Assembly: GCA_021234155.1 (NCBI GenBank)
Contig: JAJEKV010000054.1
Span: 2,027,468 to 2,091,467 of the forward strand
Direction: 5' to 3'
DNA length: 64,000 bases
Source: Isoetes taiwanensis
Taxonomy: Eukaryota; Streptophyta; Lycopodiopsida; Isoetales; Isoetaceae
Position numbers and translations under genes: made by a program. Shown in pieces: positions 47,016-59,700 of this stretch (its first letter is position 1; each line of letters starts with the position of its first letter). Below the pieces are notes generated by a model that was not told the origin of the DNA, did no database searches, and saw nothing but the letters and a program-made list of their open reading frames with translations.

Positions 47016-47300
47016 AGGGGTGAAGTCTCTCAAGGCATTCAGGTCGAATGTTGAACCCGAATATCACATGTGGATCATGTATCTTATGAACCATCTTCAG
47101 GATCAGATTCGTCTCAACTGGTCTGTGGCTGTTTGGCCCCTTGGCACGCGTAGATTACTTCTCATCAGCAAGTTCATGTGGCATGCGAAGAGGCAAGCAG
47201 CAATGGAAGTCGAGACGAATCTGATCCGGGGAGGGTTTTCAAGACACTACGGTCGACGGAGTTAGATCGAAGTTATGGAACACTTCGTTCTCAAGATAGT
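47016..47300. repeat. Repeat copy B with covarying stem
   Basis: Counterpart of copy A. GGATCAGATTCGTCTC (47100-47115) pairs perfectly with GAGACGAATCTGATCC (47212-47227). Where the first arm differs from copy A (A to G, A to T, G to T), the second arm differs in the matching way. Confidence 0.75.
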
Positions 47301-47561
47301 TAGGTCGAATGTTGAACCCCGAACTTAGGTTGAATCTTGAACTCGAATTACATATACAATAACAATACATATAGTATACATGGAATGTGGAACATGGTGG
47401 CAAAGTGTTAAAACGACAATAATTATTATACATGAAACATGGTAACAAATTGATAAAATGACAAAAACGTTTTTTTATTAATACTGCCAGAACGGTTACA
47501 AAAGTTTAAAGATCCTCATCCACGGTTACAATAGTTTGAAGATACTAAAAGCCTCTTCTTT

Positions 47562-49500
47562 TTAGGCAGCACCATCTTCATCAGTTTCATCATTCAGAGT
47601 TCCATCCTCTTCTGCCTGCTGACCTAGGTTCAACCTCCTATGACCTTTTCCCTTAGTGCAACGTCCTCGAGGCATGTTTCTTCTAGCACGTTCTTTGTTT
47701 ATCAAGGTAATTGGCATTGGAGAGTCCGATGGATCACGTAGGCCAGTCAAGTCCTCAACTGCATTGCTCGGACCTGGCCTTTCTGTATCGGACTCCTCGG
47801 TATCCTCGCTGTCGACTGACTCGTCTGAGAATATGACTTGGCCTATATCATCTTGGTCATCAGCGAAGTAGATGCGAATGTCTTCGTCAATATGGTTTCG
47901 CGACATTTATTGCAAAGTAGCTTCGTCCTCAACGTCTTGGCTTTCTTTCACTTGAATGCATCCATAAAGGAAGCATGGTTGTCGATTCTTGAATGCACCA
48001 ACTGTTCGCGATTCAATAGCGGTTTGAAGTTGTATACAAGTTTGTCGGCCTTCTTATGTAACCAGCGTTAACGGCGGGTGACCGTATATGTGCTTATAGG
48101 CACTCGAACCTCTCACTTGCACTATTGGAGGATACCAAGGGAGAGGATAGTAGTACAGTACTGCCAAGATATCGATAACTTGCGATGAACTGCCTATACA
48201 TAGATTCCATATTTGGTTCCTTCTTATGACTCTGCGGTCGTCGTGAAGCTCTTCATCTTTCCACCTTCCTCAAGTTACGGGTGACCAGGTTAATTACGGC
48301 AATGAAAAGCTTGTAGCTTGTAATTGTATTTATTAGGATAGTACATTTTTAGCCGTCTTCGAACCCATCACTTCTTTATCGGTATGGCGGTCCATGTCAT
48401 TGATTTGTGTGGATCTCACGGCATGTCGCGGTGCCATGAGATATATTTAATGCGACTTCTTCCATCGTTCATTGAAGTCTTTGGGCAGTGCTGCGCGCTT
48501 AGCATTATCAAGGGTGCATTGGGCCATCACGTTCTAGGAAGGATTGAATTGAGTGCCAACACCTCCAGACCTTTCCAGTGCTTGCCTTCGAAGAATCAAG
48601 GGTTTTGATGGCATGACAAACAGGTTGCATGCACCTCACGACATTCTTTATGCCTTTCCAAAACGTCTCATGCCCAAGCATTTCTCGAAGGGCAGTGGCC
48701 TGGCTTCAGTAATACGACACAACTTCATCTCCACCCTCTCGACCATTTTTCCATGTATTTTATCAACCATTTTATTGTTGGCATGCTTGTATGAAGGCAA
48801 CCTAAAAGCCAGCCCTGCTTTGACAACTTCCTGGAAGGCTTCTTTCATTGCTTTGTGCTCCAAAATATGTGGAGACAACCCGGCATATAAAAATGCCTCT
48901 ATAATCTTCAATTGCGTCTTCTTCAGTTGCTCTGATATTAAGCAACGATCAACCATCTGTTGCTTCGTCTGTCTTTCCACTATTTCAATTGTCTCTATCA
49001 TTCTCTGCTCTCCCGTACTTATACCTATTGATACTAGTCCACCCTCTGATTGGTATGTTGTCCCAACAGGGGGGGTGGTATAGTTATTTTCATCTGCTTC
49101 TGCTCGGCACTGCTCTTAAGTATCCGTAACTCGTCTTTTTTCATATTATTCTTCGTTTGCGTATCACATCCAGTCGAGACAACCTTTTAATGGCATCCTT
49201 TTGCAAGTCAGCAGATGCAGTACAAGTCGCGACACCAACGTCTCTTTCACGTAAGATGTGAGTTCGAATTCTTGTTGCATAACCATTTACCGACACACAT
49301 TCCCACTCATTTACGTCAAACTCTTTCACAAAATCCCATTCTGAACATCTTTTCCGACCGGCAACCCCAGTAACGCGACCACGTGCACGTGGTGCAGTTC
49401 CCGTGGCCCTGCCACGTGCGCACGCAGTCCGCGCACCTCTAGAGGTGGATATATGACCGCTGCCTGCACCTCCTGAGGTAGATGCATGACCAGTCGCCAT
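47562..49500 (-). pseudogene. hAT-family transposase gene, decayed
   Basis: The N-terminal exon or frame begins at ATG 49500 with a basic GRA/GRV-rich stretch, then a BED-finger-like block EWECVSVNGYATRIRTHI...GVATC (49330-49220); one of the usual cysteines is missing. A DUF659-like block follows at 49001-48650 (IEAFLYAGLSPHILEHKAMK, AFRLPSYKHANNKMVDKI). The stretch 48600-48070 is broken. Near 48055-47970 a frame gives WLHKKADKLVYNFKPLL, matching the C-terminal end of the hAT dimerisation region, and an acidic tail ends at 47562 (FADDQDDIGQVIFSDESVDS). hAT transposases cut and paste DNA with 8-bp target duplications. The whole is shorter than usual for the family (about 650-750 residues) and frame-broken. 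Element ends were not found. Confidence 0.7.
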
Positions 49501-49844
49501 TGCTGCTAGCTTGGCTGATAATGTCTGTTGATCAGACTCCTTGATTACACGAACTAAAGGAACACGTATATATGCAAAGGAGCAAGCTCACAATGCATAT
49601 GTTACGTCGACGTTCCGTACGAGAATCAAGGGGGGTTGGACGGGAGCATATAGGATATTCTAAGGAAGCAGATGTGAACCCAAGGCTGGAAAACACTGGG
49701 ACGGAGTAATCTCACTTTTCAGTATCCAACATCAGGCCCGCGACACAAAAACGACACCTCAAAGGCAAACCGTTTCCCAAGGAGTATTTTGACTCAATCT
49801 GGCAGTCAACGTTTGAGGTGAATTCTAGGGCTAATCACATTTTT

Positions 49845-49855
49845 CTTATATATAC
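49845..49855 (-). promoter_or_regulatory. TATA box upstream of the hAT transposase remnant
   Basis: The minus strand reads GTATATATAAG about 345 bp before the ATG at 49500 and about 85 bp downstream of the palindrome array. Confidence 0.45.
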
Positions 49856-49931
49856 TATTACAGTGCCACAAAATAGACCAAACAGGGGCGCAAATATTTT
49901 TTTTTGCTTTCTAAATGTAAAAAGACATCTC

Positions 49932-50183
49932 GAAGATTTTCGCGTACGTGAGAAGCTCTAATTCGCGTACGCGAAGTTTTTTTCACGTACGCGAACTCTG
50001 ATAACAGCGTATGCGAACTTTAAAATGTTTCGCGTACGCGGAAAAAAGTTCGTGTACGCGAATTAGAGCTTTTCGCGTACGCGAAAAAAATTTACTTTTC
50101 GCGCACGCAGTTTTTAGAGTTCGCGTACGCGAAAAAAAGTTCACGTACGCGAATTAGAGCTTTTTGCATACGCGAAAATCTTC
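49932..50183. repeat. Array of eleven TTCGCGTACGCGAA palindromes arranged as a large inverted repeat
   Basis: Copies start near 49939, 49962, 49982, 50005, 50029, 50049, 50072, 50098, 50120, 50140 and 50163. Three are exact 14-bp palindromes and the rest differ by one to four bases. Spacers are 6-13 bp, several reading tagagctt or its complement. In addition 49932-49998 is the reverse complement of 50116-50183 at about 88-90%. The array lies just upstream of the TATA box of the hAT transposase remnant. Confidence 0.9.
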
Positions 50184-50558
50184 CGCGACGAAATTTTTTT
50201 TTGCCGTATTTTTTATGTTTTATACGGCAAATATGTGCCGTATCATACAATTCATACGCATTCTGTATAAAACGTACAGCGTATTGAACCTATCCCTGCA
50301 TGAAAGGTGGAGGGACATGTGAAGACGTGGTATGAGGTGGTGGTCTAGGAGGAAAGTCAGGAAGGGAGGTGGTACAGAGGGTGAATGGTAGAATGGGAAT
50401 ATGGGAAGTGGGCAATGAAGGGCCCTCAACCTCAATGTGTAGTGTCCCGATGTAGAGGTCTACATCAACGGATGGGGGTGGGACAATGGAGGTGCAAGAA
50501 GCAGAGGGAGGTATCTCAAACCCTATCCCTACATGTGACACAAGATCCATTGTGGCTC
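50184..50558 (-). other. Short region ending in an ORF cut by Element 3
   Basis: A minus frame open from about 50558 to 50290 gives a Pro/Ser-rich peptide (GIGFEIPPSASCTSIVPPPS, ending FMQG). It runs into the Element 3 LTR, so the insertion interrupted it. The other side of the insertion (62362-63013) also holds minus-strand open frames and may be the other half. Family not recognised. Confidence 0.35.
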
Positions 50559-52273
50559 GCGGACGTTCCGGCACAAAGATACGCCCCGGGGCGATATTGT
50601 ACCGCCCACGCCACGCCGCGTTACCACCCCGACCGACGCGTGTACGCCATGGCGATGTAGCCAAGTGGGTAGCCCCTAGGGGGCAACTTGCTAAGAATGT
50701 GCATTAGTATTAATGTGCACATTTTCCAATGTACACATTAATGTGGGCACACATTTCCATGTGGCCACTTGATGCCAAGTGGGCCATACCCATAGGTGCA
50801 ATTAATGTGCACATTTTCCAATGTACACATTCATTAATGTGCACACATTTCCATGTGAGCACATTTGGGTGCACACATTTCCATGTGGGCACATTTGGCC
50901 ACCTAGCCCTTAAAGGCAGTGGGCCCTTTTCCCATTATCCCACATGCCTAAAGGGGATAATTGGAAACCCTAGCCACCCCCTTGTCTATTTAAGTAGGAG
51001 AACCCTAACTTGCCCATTTTCGTTTCTAGGGTTTTAGAGCTCGTTTTGGCTGCCTCAAGAGCCAAAACAGCCTCCCGAACTGGAAATGCGAGAACTCGCA
51101 TCATTAGTTTTCCTTGATTCGAGCATTTCAAAGCGGGGATGGTCGAGTTCAGTCGAGGAGGAGGAACTCAAGGATCGGGGTATTTAGGCAATTTAGTAGT
51201 CTAAACCCCATTTCAGCCATCGAATCAATGGGTTTAGCCTCTTAAATTGCCCATAGCAGCCCTCTAGATCTCTAGATAGCAGATTCTAACTAAAGAACCT
51301 AACTCTATGATATAGATTAGATCTTGTTCTTTAGTTCTTCCGTGATGTATATGGATGATGTATCTCACGTGAACTCCTTGTATTGGGAAGGGGGTAGAGA
51401 CCCAAAGCTTGGTAGTAGATGCTCCTAGATTAGCCTCTCTAGCACACTATAGATTCGCCCTTTGTGCACAAGAGCCACACAGGGATGTGGGTGAAGGGGG
51501 CGACCGGCCGAGAAGGAGGTTCATGTCGACTCTTGAACGATCCCTACGGTGTGTAAAGACCGCGGGGGATCATTGTGACTAGGTCTAATGGCTTGCCTTT
51601 AGCGTGTGGGCAAGGCATGGGCTCGACACCGTGGAGGTGGTGAATATGACCTTCCATTGAGTTCAAGTCGACACGGGCAGTGGCCCTCTAGTCACCTTGA
51701 GTCAAGCATGGAGATCTCGGGAGGGGAGTGATCCCTACCGCCCCATCGGAGGCGGGGAGATGCAACCCCAGGATATAGCCCCTTGGCTATGCATCCGGCG
51801 GGCTGATCCAGTCCCAACACTTTTCAGCCTACTCGCAAAGTGTGCGGGGAGGGGCGGATGGAGTGGACAACCCTAAGCCATGTTCATATGCCGCCCAAAT
51901 CCATTGCCATGAATTTGGCATGCGCAATGAACTCACGGACCCAAGCCGCGTCAGTCATCCCTTTGAGTCCGAGCCTTGGGTAGGATTCCCTATGTGATGT
52001 CTTTGATCTTTGTCTATGCAGATATGTGGAGGACCATCCTTCGTGATGGTCATATGATGTTGATGTATGTGCTACTGACATGTATGTTTACGCTTCCGCA
52101 GCTAGGTAGGCCCTGAGGGAGACGGGGTGCAATGACCCTTCCACTCTTCCCACTGGAACCCGTCACGGTTGCAGTGTCACGTGGAGGGCCCTGTATTAGC
52201 ATGGAGCTGGTATGGGGGATGAACTCCTGTTTGTATACGGTGAGGGCACTGTATGCGAGTAGGGGACGTCACA
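50559..52273 (+). repeat. 5' LTR of Element 3 (~1.7 kb)
   Basis: It ends GGGGACGTCACA directly before the PBS. The expected TGT at the start reads GCG, so the first bases are uncertain. It has a TATA-like TATTTAAG (50987-50994) with telo-box AACCCTAA right after it, and TGTGCACA-rich subrepeats upstream (50695-50910). Confidence 0.9.
50695..50910 (+). promoter_or_regulatory. Subrepeats of TGTGCACA type in the U3 of the 5' LTR
   Basis: Recurring blocks such as AATGTGCACATTTTCCAATG and CACACATTTCCATGTG precede the TATA-like box by about 80 bp. They are conserved in every LTR of the family (13310-13500, 32325-32510, 60790-61000). Arrays of this kind in U3 often act as enhancers, which is an inference. 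They also create open frames that are not genes. Confidence 0.6.
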
Positions 52274-52274
52274 G

Positions 52275-52286
52275 TGGTATCAGAGC
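52275..52286 (+). promoter_or_regulatory. Primer binding site of Element 3 (initiator Met tRNA)
   Basis: Exact TGGTATCAGAGC, one nucleotide after the 5' LTR. Confidence 0.95.
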
Positions 52287-52410
52287 AATGTTCTTGGAGA
52301 CCAAGAGCAAAGCACTGACCATGCTCCCAGCAGTACTAACTTGATAGGATCCTCAAACCTCGAGAGATGGGAAATTTTTTCTCATTTTTGTAGTATATGC
52401 TAAGCTAGCA

Positions 52411-52480
52411 ACAGTTAAAGTGAATTAGTAGCAGTTGAAGTGAATTAATAGCAGTTAAAGTGAATTAGTAGCAGTTAAAG
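52411..52480 (+). repeat. 20-bp tandem repeat, 3.5 copies
   Basis: The unit gcagttaaagtgaattagta, with small changes, is repeated head to tail. Element 2 has about one copy at the corresponding place. Confidence 0.85.
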
Positions 52481-52507
52481 AAAAAAATTAGTGAGCCAAA
52501 TAGGATG

Positions 52508-52729
52508 GTCTCACACGTCGCGCAAGAGCCGATTTCTAAAATGTAGAAACCTGTCTGGGTTTCTAAAATGTAGAAACCTGTCTGGGCGCAACGTGTGAGA
52601 CATTGATCTGAAAACAGTGTGAGCCAAATAGGATGGTCTCACACGTCGCGCAAGAGCCGATTTCTAAAATGTAGAAACCTGTCTGGGTTTCTAAAATGTA
52701 GAAACCTGTCTGGGCGCAACGTGTGAGAC
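52508..52729 (+). other. Leader hairpin H1 of Element 3, tandemly duplicated
   Basis: 52508-52601 and 52636-52729 are two copies, each with arms GTCTCACACGTCGCGC and GCGCAACGTGTGAGAC. The inside is an internal duplication of TTTCTAAAATGTAGAAACC, which can pair with itself. Element 2 has one such hairpin at 26703-26769. Confidence 0.75.
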
Positions 52730-52876
52730 ATTGATCTGAAAACAGTGTGAGACATTGATCTGAAAATAGTTTCAAAAGCCAAAAAAATTTAGAAAAGTAA
52801 CTTAGTAATTCGAATTCCAGCCTAGGAATTAGCTAGATTAGCTTTCTAATCTATTTAAACCTCATCTTAAAAGAAT

Positions 52877-52960
52877 TCCCACAGTAGCGAGAATTGAACC
52901 TCCCACCCATAGGGTTGAACCCCCCCAAACCCCCCCGTGCCAACCACTGAGGGCGGGCAT
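52877..52960 (-). repeat. tRNA-like block, antisense to Element 3
   Basis: The minus strand keeps the A-box-like CCCTCAGTGGTTGGC and a B box GGTTCAATTCTC as in 26500-26583. The middle has an enlarged run of G on the minus strand. Sharing by both elements shows it was present before they spread. Confidence 0.5.
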
Positions 52961-53104
52961 CGTTTGTGTTTGAATTATAATTCTTAATTAAATTTAAGCT
53001 TTAATAATGTTAGATAATATTAATGGCCAAGCCTTAGACTTAGAACCAAGACCCTTAAGCTAGATAGAGTCATCATCCTGATAGACACCAAGCCTCCGAT
53101 CGAC

Positions 53105-53349
53105 ATGACGCGCACCAAACAGACCACTCGACTCCCTCGACAAGGCGAAACAACCGAGAGGCCAAGGAGGTGAAGGAAACAAGAAGAGGAGAGGGCGAGC
53201 GAGAGCGGGAGACCAGGGGTCAAGAAGAAGAGAGAAAAAGCTGGTCCAACATTTTGAAGACTCAAACCGCACAAAGATACACACCAAGGGAGTAACTCTA
53301 ATGAAGAAAGATATGCACTTATCAATCATATCAAAGGAGAACCTTATTA
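53105..53349 (+). pseudogene. Decayed copy of the histone H3-like ORF in Element 3
   Basis: It starts ATG at 53105 with [18 protein letters not shown], then meets a stop after a frame break (TGA about 53172). The C-terminal part persists in another frame at about 53255-53345: LVQHFEDSN...IHTKGVT, then LMKKDMHLS, matching the H3 end (FED.N.C.IHAKRVT). Position relative to PBS and leader hairpins is the same as in Element 2. Frameshifts and the loss of the cysteine and arginine show that this copy is not selected. Confidence 0.8.
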
Positions 53350-53492
53350 ATTTCGTAAATGATAAAATTTGTTTTAATACAACGTGTTTTAGAGTAAATT
53401 ATAAGCGTATAAAGTTACTTAATTAAGTTAAGTTATAGAATTCTAGCTTTTGTTTTAGTCAAATTGGAGCTTTTGAGCAAAATTGAGGCGAT

Positions 53493-53754
53493 GTCTCACA
53501 CACGTCGCCGGCCAGACAGCATTTCTAGATTTTAGGAATCGGGCCGGGCAACATGTGAGACCATGCCCAAAAATGCCCAAAACAGCTCCAAATCGACCAA
53601 AGGGGTCAATTCTGCCTAACTCGATGAGTTTAGTGGAATTACAGCCTTAGATCACTTAAATTGAGTAAGCCTAGCCCAATTGGGACCCATGTCTCACACG
53701 CCGCGCCGGGAATGATTTCTACATTCTCAAAATCGGTGCAGCAACGCGGAGAAC
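53493..53754 (+). other. Leader hairpins H2 and H3 of Element 3
   Basis: H2 (53493-53561) has arms GTCTCACACACGTCGCC and GGGCAACATGTGAGAC. H3 (53691-53754) is degenerate on its right side. Both match the Element 2 hairpins in order and spacing. Confidence 0.6.
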
Positions 53755-56700
53755 CTCCAAATTTTGAACCTCCATAACTTGAGCTCTGAGCTCCAAATGC
53801 CCGAGAAATTTGTTGCGTTAGGACCGTTAGGCGCCTAGAATCCATTTATGACCTCAAATTAGGATAGAAATGTCAAACCCCATCTCAAAATGACCAAAAT
53901 TGCTCAAACCCTTGAATTGCTTTTCCCAAACTGTAGTTTGTTTGTAGATAGAAGCATACCCCATTAGTAGCTCGCAAGTATTGATCTCGCTCGAAGTCGA
54001 TGCCTTACTCCTAGGTAGAAGTGCTCGGGAACACCCCTTTGTTATAGTCATCTAGACCTTAGCATAGCAACCCAAGTCCAACTGTTGGTACACCACCTCC
54101 GCTCGAGCCAAAGGCATAAACCTTGACCTAGTGCATTGTCCTTCTAATAGAGTTTGACTTATATAGCATACATTGACACTTCCTATTGCCGGGATACCTA
54201 GAAAGGAGCTAGAGCCTAGAGCTGCCCAAGTCATTCCATGTGTAGAGATTGGACCCCCAAACCAACTTTGCTGGGACCTTAGAGTATACCTCAAACACCA
54301 TGAGGGGCTTTGCAAAACAACCCTCATGTCATGCCATACCACACGTCCTAATGTCCATAGACTTGTAGATTATAGATATGTCTCTAGTAATGCCGCTCGC
54401 TCGAGCCATCTTGCTTGCTTATAGAGCCCAGAATATTGTAGGAGAGCCCTTCAAGTAGACTCTTAGACTCTAGGATACACCTGCGGCGTTGCCTTGAAGG
54501 GCGGGGCCAGAGCCACAGAGGCGAGCTAAGGGCAACTTCTTGAAGACATCAAGGTCCCAGCCAATGCACAAGCAGAGATAAGGAGAGGAGACCGAAAAGG
54601 CGGACCCAAGAGGGGAAGCACAGCGACAAACACAACCGACAAACGAGTAGAACAGGACACCACCGACCTATCATCAATCTCCATCAAATGGGAAGAATAT
54701 TGGTAACCAACGGCACCAAGAATGTTCTAGATATCAACCTCCCGGCTACCACGTCCACGAGCTCACATCAGAAAGAGGATCTCAACGCCTTCACCAACTC
54801 GACGCACATGACTTTCAAATGGAAGAACGCGAGACAACAAAATACAGTGCAAGGAAGATGTTAGGCATCGATGTGTCGTTAGCATCATGAGCTAGGGCCG
54901 AGGGCATAATCTTCCAGATGGGAGACAACTCATGGCGATACACAGAGCCGATAGAAACCGGAGGGAAGATCACCACGACCTTGCACCCGCTCAAGCAACG
55001 CCAACAAAAGGAGTAACCAAGCTAGGCAACCACAAAGCACCTAAGGCTGACCAAGATGAGCCTCCAGCTCCCTTTGCACCAGCAGGAGAACTTTCATCGG
55101 TTCCAAAAAGGTAGGAGACCATGAGAGGGAGGAGACGATATCAAGGAACATTTCAGGACTTCGAAGGCATGCTCAGACTAGGGGGGCAAGACCAAGGAGG
55201 AGAATATCTACGCTCAAACAGAATTCGGACCTGGGAACACCTAGAAACCAAAGGAAGGGACGGCTTTACTACGTCAGCCAAGGAGTCGCGAGACTTCGAA
55301 TGGATAGGACCCAAAGGACGAGAGGAGAAACGACCTAGCCGCCGGTACAAATCATGCAAAGGCGACCAGAAGGAGACATGGTAGGGGCAATGGAGATGAC
55401 CACACTTCCGTGCCGCAGGAGAGCCACCTCGAATAAAGCAAAGCCCAAGCAACAGGAGTCGCGACTTTTCGAAATTCAACTGCGGGAATGACAATGCACG
55501 CCTACCGACCACGATCTCAGAGCTTCGAAGACATTCAAGAATGCCCGACTGCAACAGCCAGGTGACCCTACTCAAGCTCGATCAATGGCACCGCAATCAG
55601 CAATCTTGCAACAACACACCGCATGTAGGGGCGTGGCGGTTCCCGATTCCTCGCGACGAACATACACAATAAGGAGGAGCATCTTTTTCAAGGGATCACA
55701 TCGACGAACACTCTTCGCAACTTGAGGTGATCAGCTCGGATCAGACATAAAGCTCAACAATAGTAGCAGCATCTCAAGGAATCCCGGAGTCAACCAGAAC
55801 GAAGAAGATGCAGCAAAACCGAAGAATCAAACGCGATCAAGGAGGGGGAAACCCTAAAGGAGTATAAATAATTAGGTAGATCTTCGTAGTTGTTTTGCAA
55901 AAGTGGATGAATTAAAATCCCAATGTAAATGCGTATATGTCTATTGTATATCTAGGATGTCCACATATATAGTGGAGAAACATGGGTTTAGAGTCATATT
56001 TTACAGATTTAGCGCTTAGATCAGGAAGCTCCTTCACTTCGACTACCAGAGGAGGAAACAAGGAAGCACAACCATAGCCCAAGATAAAAATGGAAGAGCA
56101 AGTACGAGGGAGAAACGACCAGAGCCCAAGCAAACCTTCGACTCCAAACACTTCGGGAAATGCCCTCAAGCAGAAGACTGCTCGGCCACCCAATGTTAGA
56201 ATAAGAGACAACACCGATCATGTCAAGATCATCAACGCGGCACCAGGACATCGTCAGGGCGCAACACTACCTCTTGTAGCAGTGGCAGCACTTGACGAAC
56301 CTAGGACATGAGTGGCCTCAACAATGAAAGGAGGAACACCCCGACATCAACGAGCCAACTAAGAAGGCAACATCTCGACGACCATAATTCCAACTTGTGG
56401 TAATATAGGGGGATGTGCTATGACACGTGTATTAGATGGAGATGCACTACTTAAAGGCACCGCTGACGAGGAGATATGCCCCAACAACTAGGGTGATGGC
56501 TTCGTCGGGTACTCCTACCGATAATTAGAAGAGAAGAAGCTTAACCATATCTCGACATGTGGTGAACGCCAAACGCCCAAGGTAGAAGCATTCGGCCTTT
56601 AACGACAAGGATATAACCTGGCACCTTCGCTAAAAGAGAGTTCAAGATAATAGCCGGGCTATTCAGCGACAAGAGTATATCTAAAGGCGGATACTTCTTC

Positions 56701-59700
56701 AACGCCAAGGGTCAAGTGCCAGAGATAAGGATCCATCATCCCACAAACGGAGCCATCGGGAGGAGAGTCATGATGCCTTACTTGCCAAAGAGACCGACAT
56801 GCATAGAAGGACAAAGGTCGGGAACGAAAGATGGAGAAGTGCTAGCAACCGACTTCTTCCACGAAGCCCCAGAGGCAAACGGGGAGGATCAAAACGGACG
56901 AGCACAATAAAGCCACGGAAGGTACCTCAAGACAAGAAGATCGGCATAGTGGAACGCGGACAACGCCCAAGCCATGTGATCGAGGGGATCGAACAAGGAA
57001 GTTTGGAAGCTCGATGGAGAAGCAACTAGGGCGAGCCCGACGACTTTGCACGCTGCCTTACATGCAACTTGGTGAACCCAAGGATGAACGATTCAAAGAA
57101 CAATCAAGTAGAAGAGAACAACTCCGAGGAGTATAGCCAAAGGAATCGACACGACCTCAAGAGACGCCTTCAAATAGCTTCAAGTATCATGAAGGGGGAA
57201 CAACTATTGCCCGAGAACAGGATCAAGAAGCGGTCGAAATGTCAAGCATCAACGACAAGCACACCTTAGTTAGAATGTGATGCAAAGCCGGTTGTGCCAT
57301 AGCCGACAAACATCGGAGGGCCCAAGTATATCAACAAGTTACCCTGCGAGCACCTAACCGTACAAATAGGATCGTCAACACCATTGCACCGGGAGGAACA
57401 CCGATGACATTGCCAAGGAGTAGGTGTGCAACTCGAAGGGAGGCACAAGGGGGACCTAATAGCTCTAGTAGTAATTGTAATTATGTAAGCTATATGTTGT
57501 GCATGTATAGTTCCCTTGTTATTTCTTCCCTCCCATAGCGTAACACATCAAAGGAAGAGATGTCATGCAAGTTGCAGGGGTGAAGCAATCAACATCGTCA
57601 ACACTCTTCGGGCAACACGATAACGACAAGAGGACTCGACGTATGAGACATCGATGGAGTCGAAGAAACAATATCGGATACAGAGTCGTCCTTTAGCTGC
57701 CAAGATAAAGAGTTCAAGATGAAAGATCTTTTTCAAGGACGCCACCTTCAGGCTTTTGAAAAGCGGCATGGAAGATTTCAAGTGATCAACTACACCATCA
57801 AGCCACCAGCAATGAGAGGCTGCTAGCGAACAAAGTCAACCTCTACTTCAAAGAGCATCCACCGTCAAGGAGACCGGAAGTATCGGCGCGATTCGGAAGA
57901 ACGTTACCTTGCTCCTTCAAGCAGTAACGCAGTGGATGAGCTTCTAGCAAGCTCAAGGATCTAAGGCCATGGGGCCTAGTAGGTTAAATGTATGGATGGT
58001 AACATCCATATTGGGATTAGAAGGCATTTCCAGATATTCTCGCTGAAAGGATTGCCCCAATATTGAGCTAAGCGTCAAGATTGGGAAGGAAATGCATAGG
58101 AGTAACTATAATTATACCACGATTGTTAACGGACATCCAATGTATTGAAACCACTTGGTGAGATTGATCTCCTCACTAAGAAGGAATCATTACTAGGATA
58201 ATTGTTGACCATGTATAAATCTAGTACCTCAAAAGAATAATCCAACGAAAGAAAAGAAGTAATCTAACAAGTCCGCCAACTTGTTACGATGACATCAATT
58301 CGATTGGTAGGAATATTCCAAGAGTTTAAATAACTAAGCAAGGGGAATCTCTAGAATAATAAAAGAATAGTACATGCAAGGTACATCTAAAATAAGAATT
58401 ATAGTAATCAAATAGTCTTTTGAGACAAAAAGGAATTGTCGTCATGACAAAACCTTTGTGGTTTAGAATCGTTCTAACTAAGTAGATAACCCATAATTAT
58501 ATTGAAATAAATGATAACATAATATGTGCATCCATCTTAGATGGTTATATATGTTAGCTAAGGCTAGTAACTTAATGCGCTAAGTAAGAAGTTTATAACC
58601 TCTTAAGGGGAGAGAATAGATATGACGTTGTGTGCAATGTCATTGAAGGGGTGCAGGACCATTTTCTTTTCGAAGAAAGTGGGAGGGCTCAATCTTATGA
58701 TTGAACGTATTTGCAACCGAATTGACCGAATAATAGAATAGAGTTCACCGCAATGGCCAGGCTTAATAGAGCGTAAGATAGATAGATAGATAGCTCGGGA
58801 GGCCTTCAACGCGAGGCCCGGCGTAGTAGTGAACTACACCCAGAAGTGGAGCAAAACTATGGGAGCAATGAGCGACCAAGTCACCTCCAAACTACTAAAG
58901 CCTTGACTCAATGAGTGGATCGTTTTAGTCTTAGGTAAGGTATCGCATGTATTATAAGCTTTAATGTGTCTTATTGATAAGTTAAATATAGACCCTAATA
59001 ACTGCATAGAAATTGTTGTACGTATATGTATCATAGGGAAATAAGTTAAATAACAACGATAATGTGAAGTAGCATGTTAATTAATCCTTCGCAAGGATGC
59101 AATTCCTTCCAAGGATAGCTATAGGTCCTTATAAATATAAATAGAAAATAGAATTCGGATATACTTAAGTGCATCTTAGGGATATACTTCCAAGGGTAAT
59201 GCAGGACCCAAGGAAGAGAATAAGAAGCACATCGAATTCTTGTGTATGATAATTAAAACCCTGTCTATAATACAATAGGTCTAAATCGGGGTTATTGTTT
59301 AAATAATTCATGATCTAAAAGTCATTAAACCGCAAAGCTTAAAGTAAATATAATTGTACTATCGGAAGTAATGTATCCGATACTATGATAATGTTAATTC
59401 ATAAATATTACCTTAGGGTAATTATGTTAATCACATGCATTAAAGGAGCCAGCAAAAAATTGGCTCAGGCATGTCGATTTGTGTTTAGGTTAGTTTCATG
59501 TGTAGTTAGGATTAATCTACGCATGCAACCTATGCTTGGTATGGACTGCATGCGTTGTTACCGATGATGAGACCACTACGGTGATCTCTAGGGGTGGTGT
59601 AATGTCAATGTAGGCATGACCGCGTTTCCCTTTGGACAGTGGAAGGTAGATTAGAAAGTCTACTGGCCCTGTCCATGAAGTAGGCGACCTCGTGAGAAAG

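Noticed and set aside
49932-50183. CRISPR-like array
   Set aside because: The repeats are 14-bp palindromes with 6-13 bp non-unique spacers in a plant genome.
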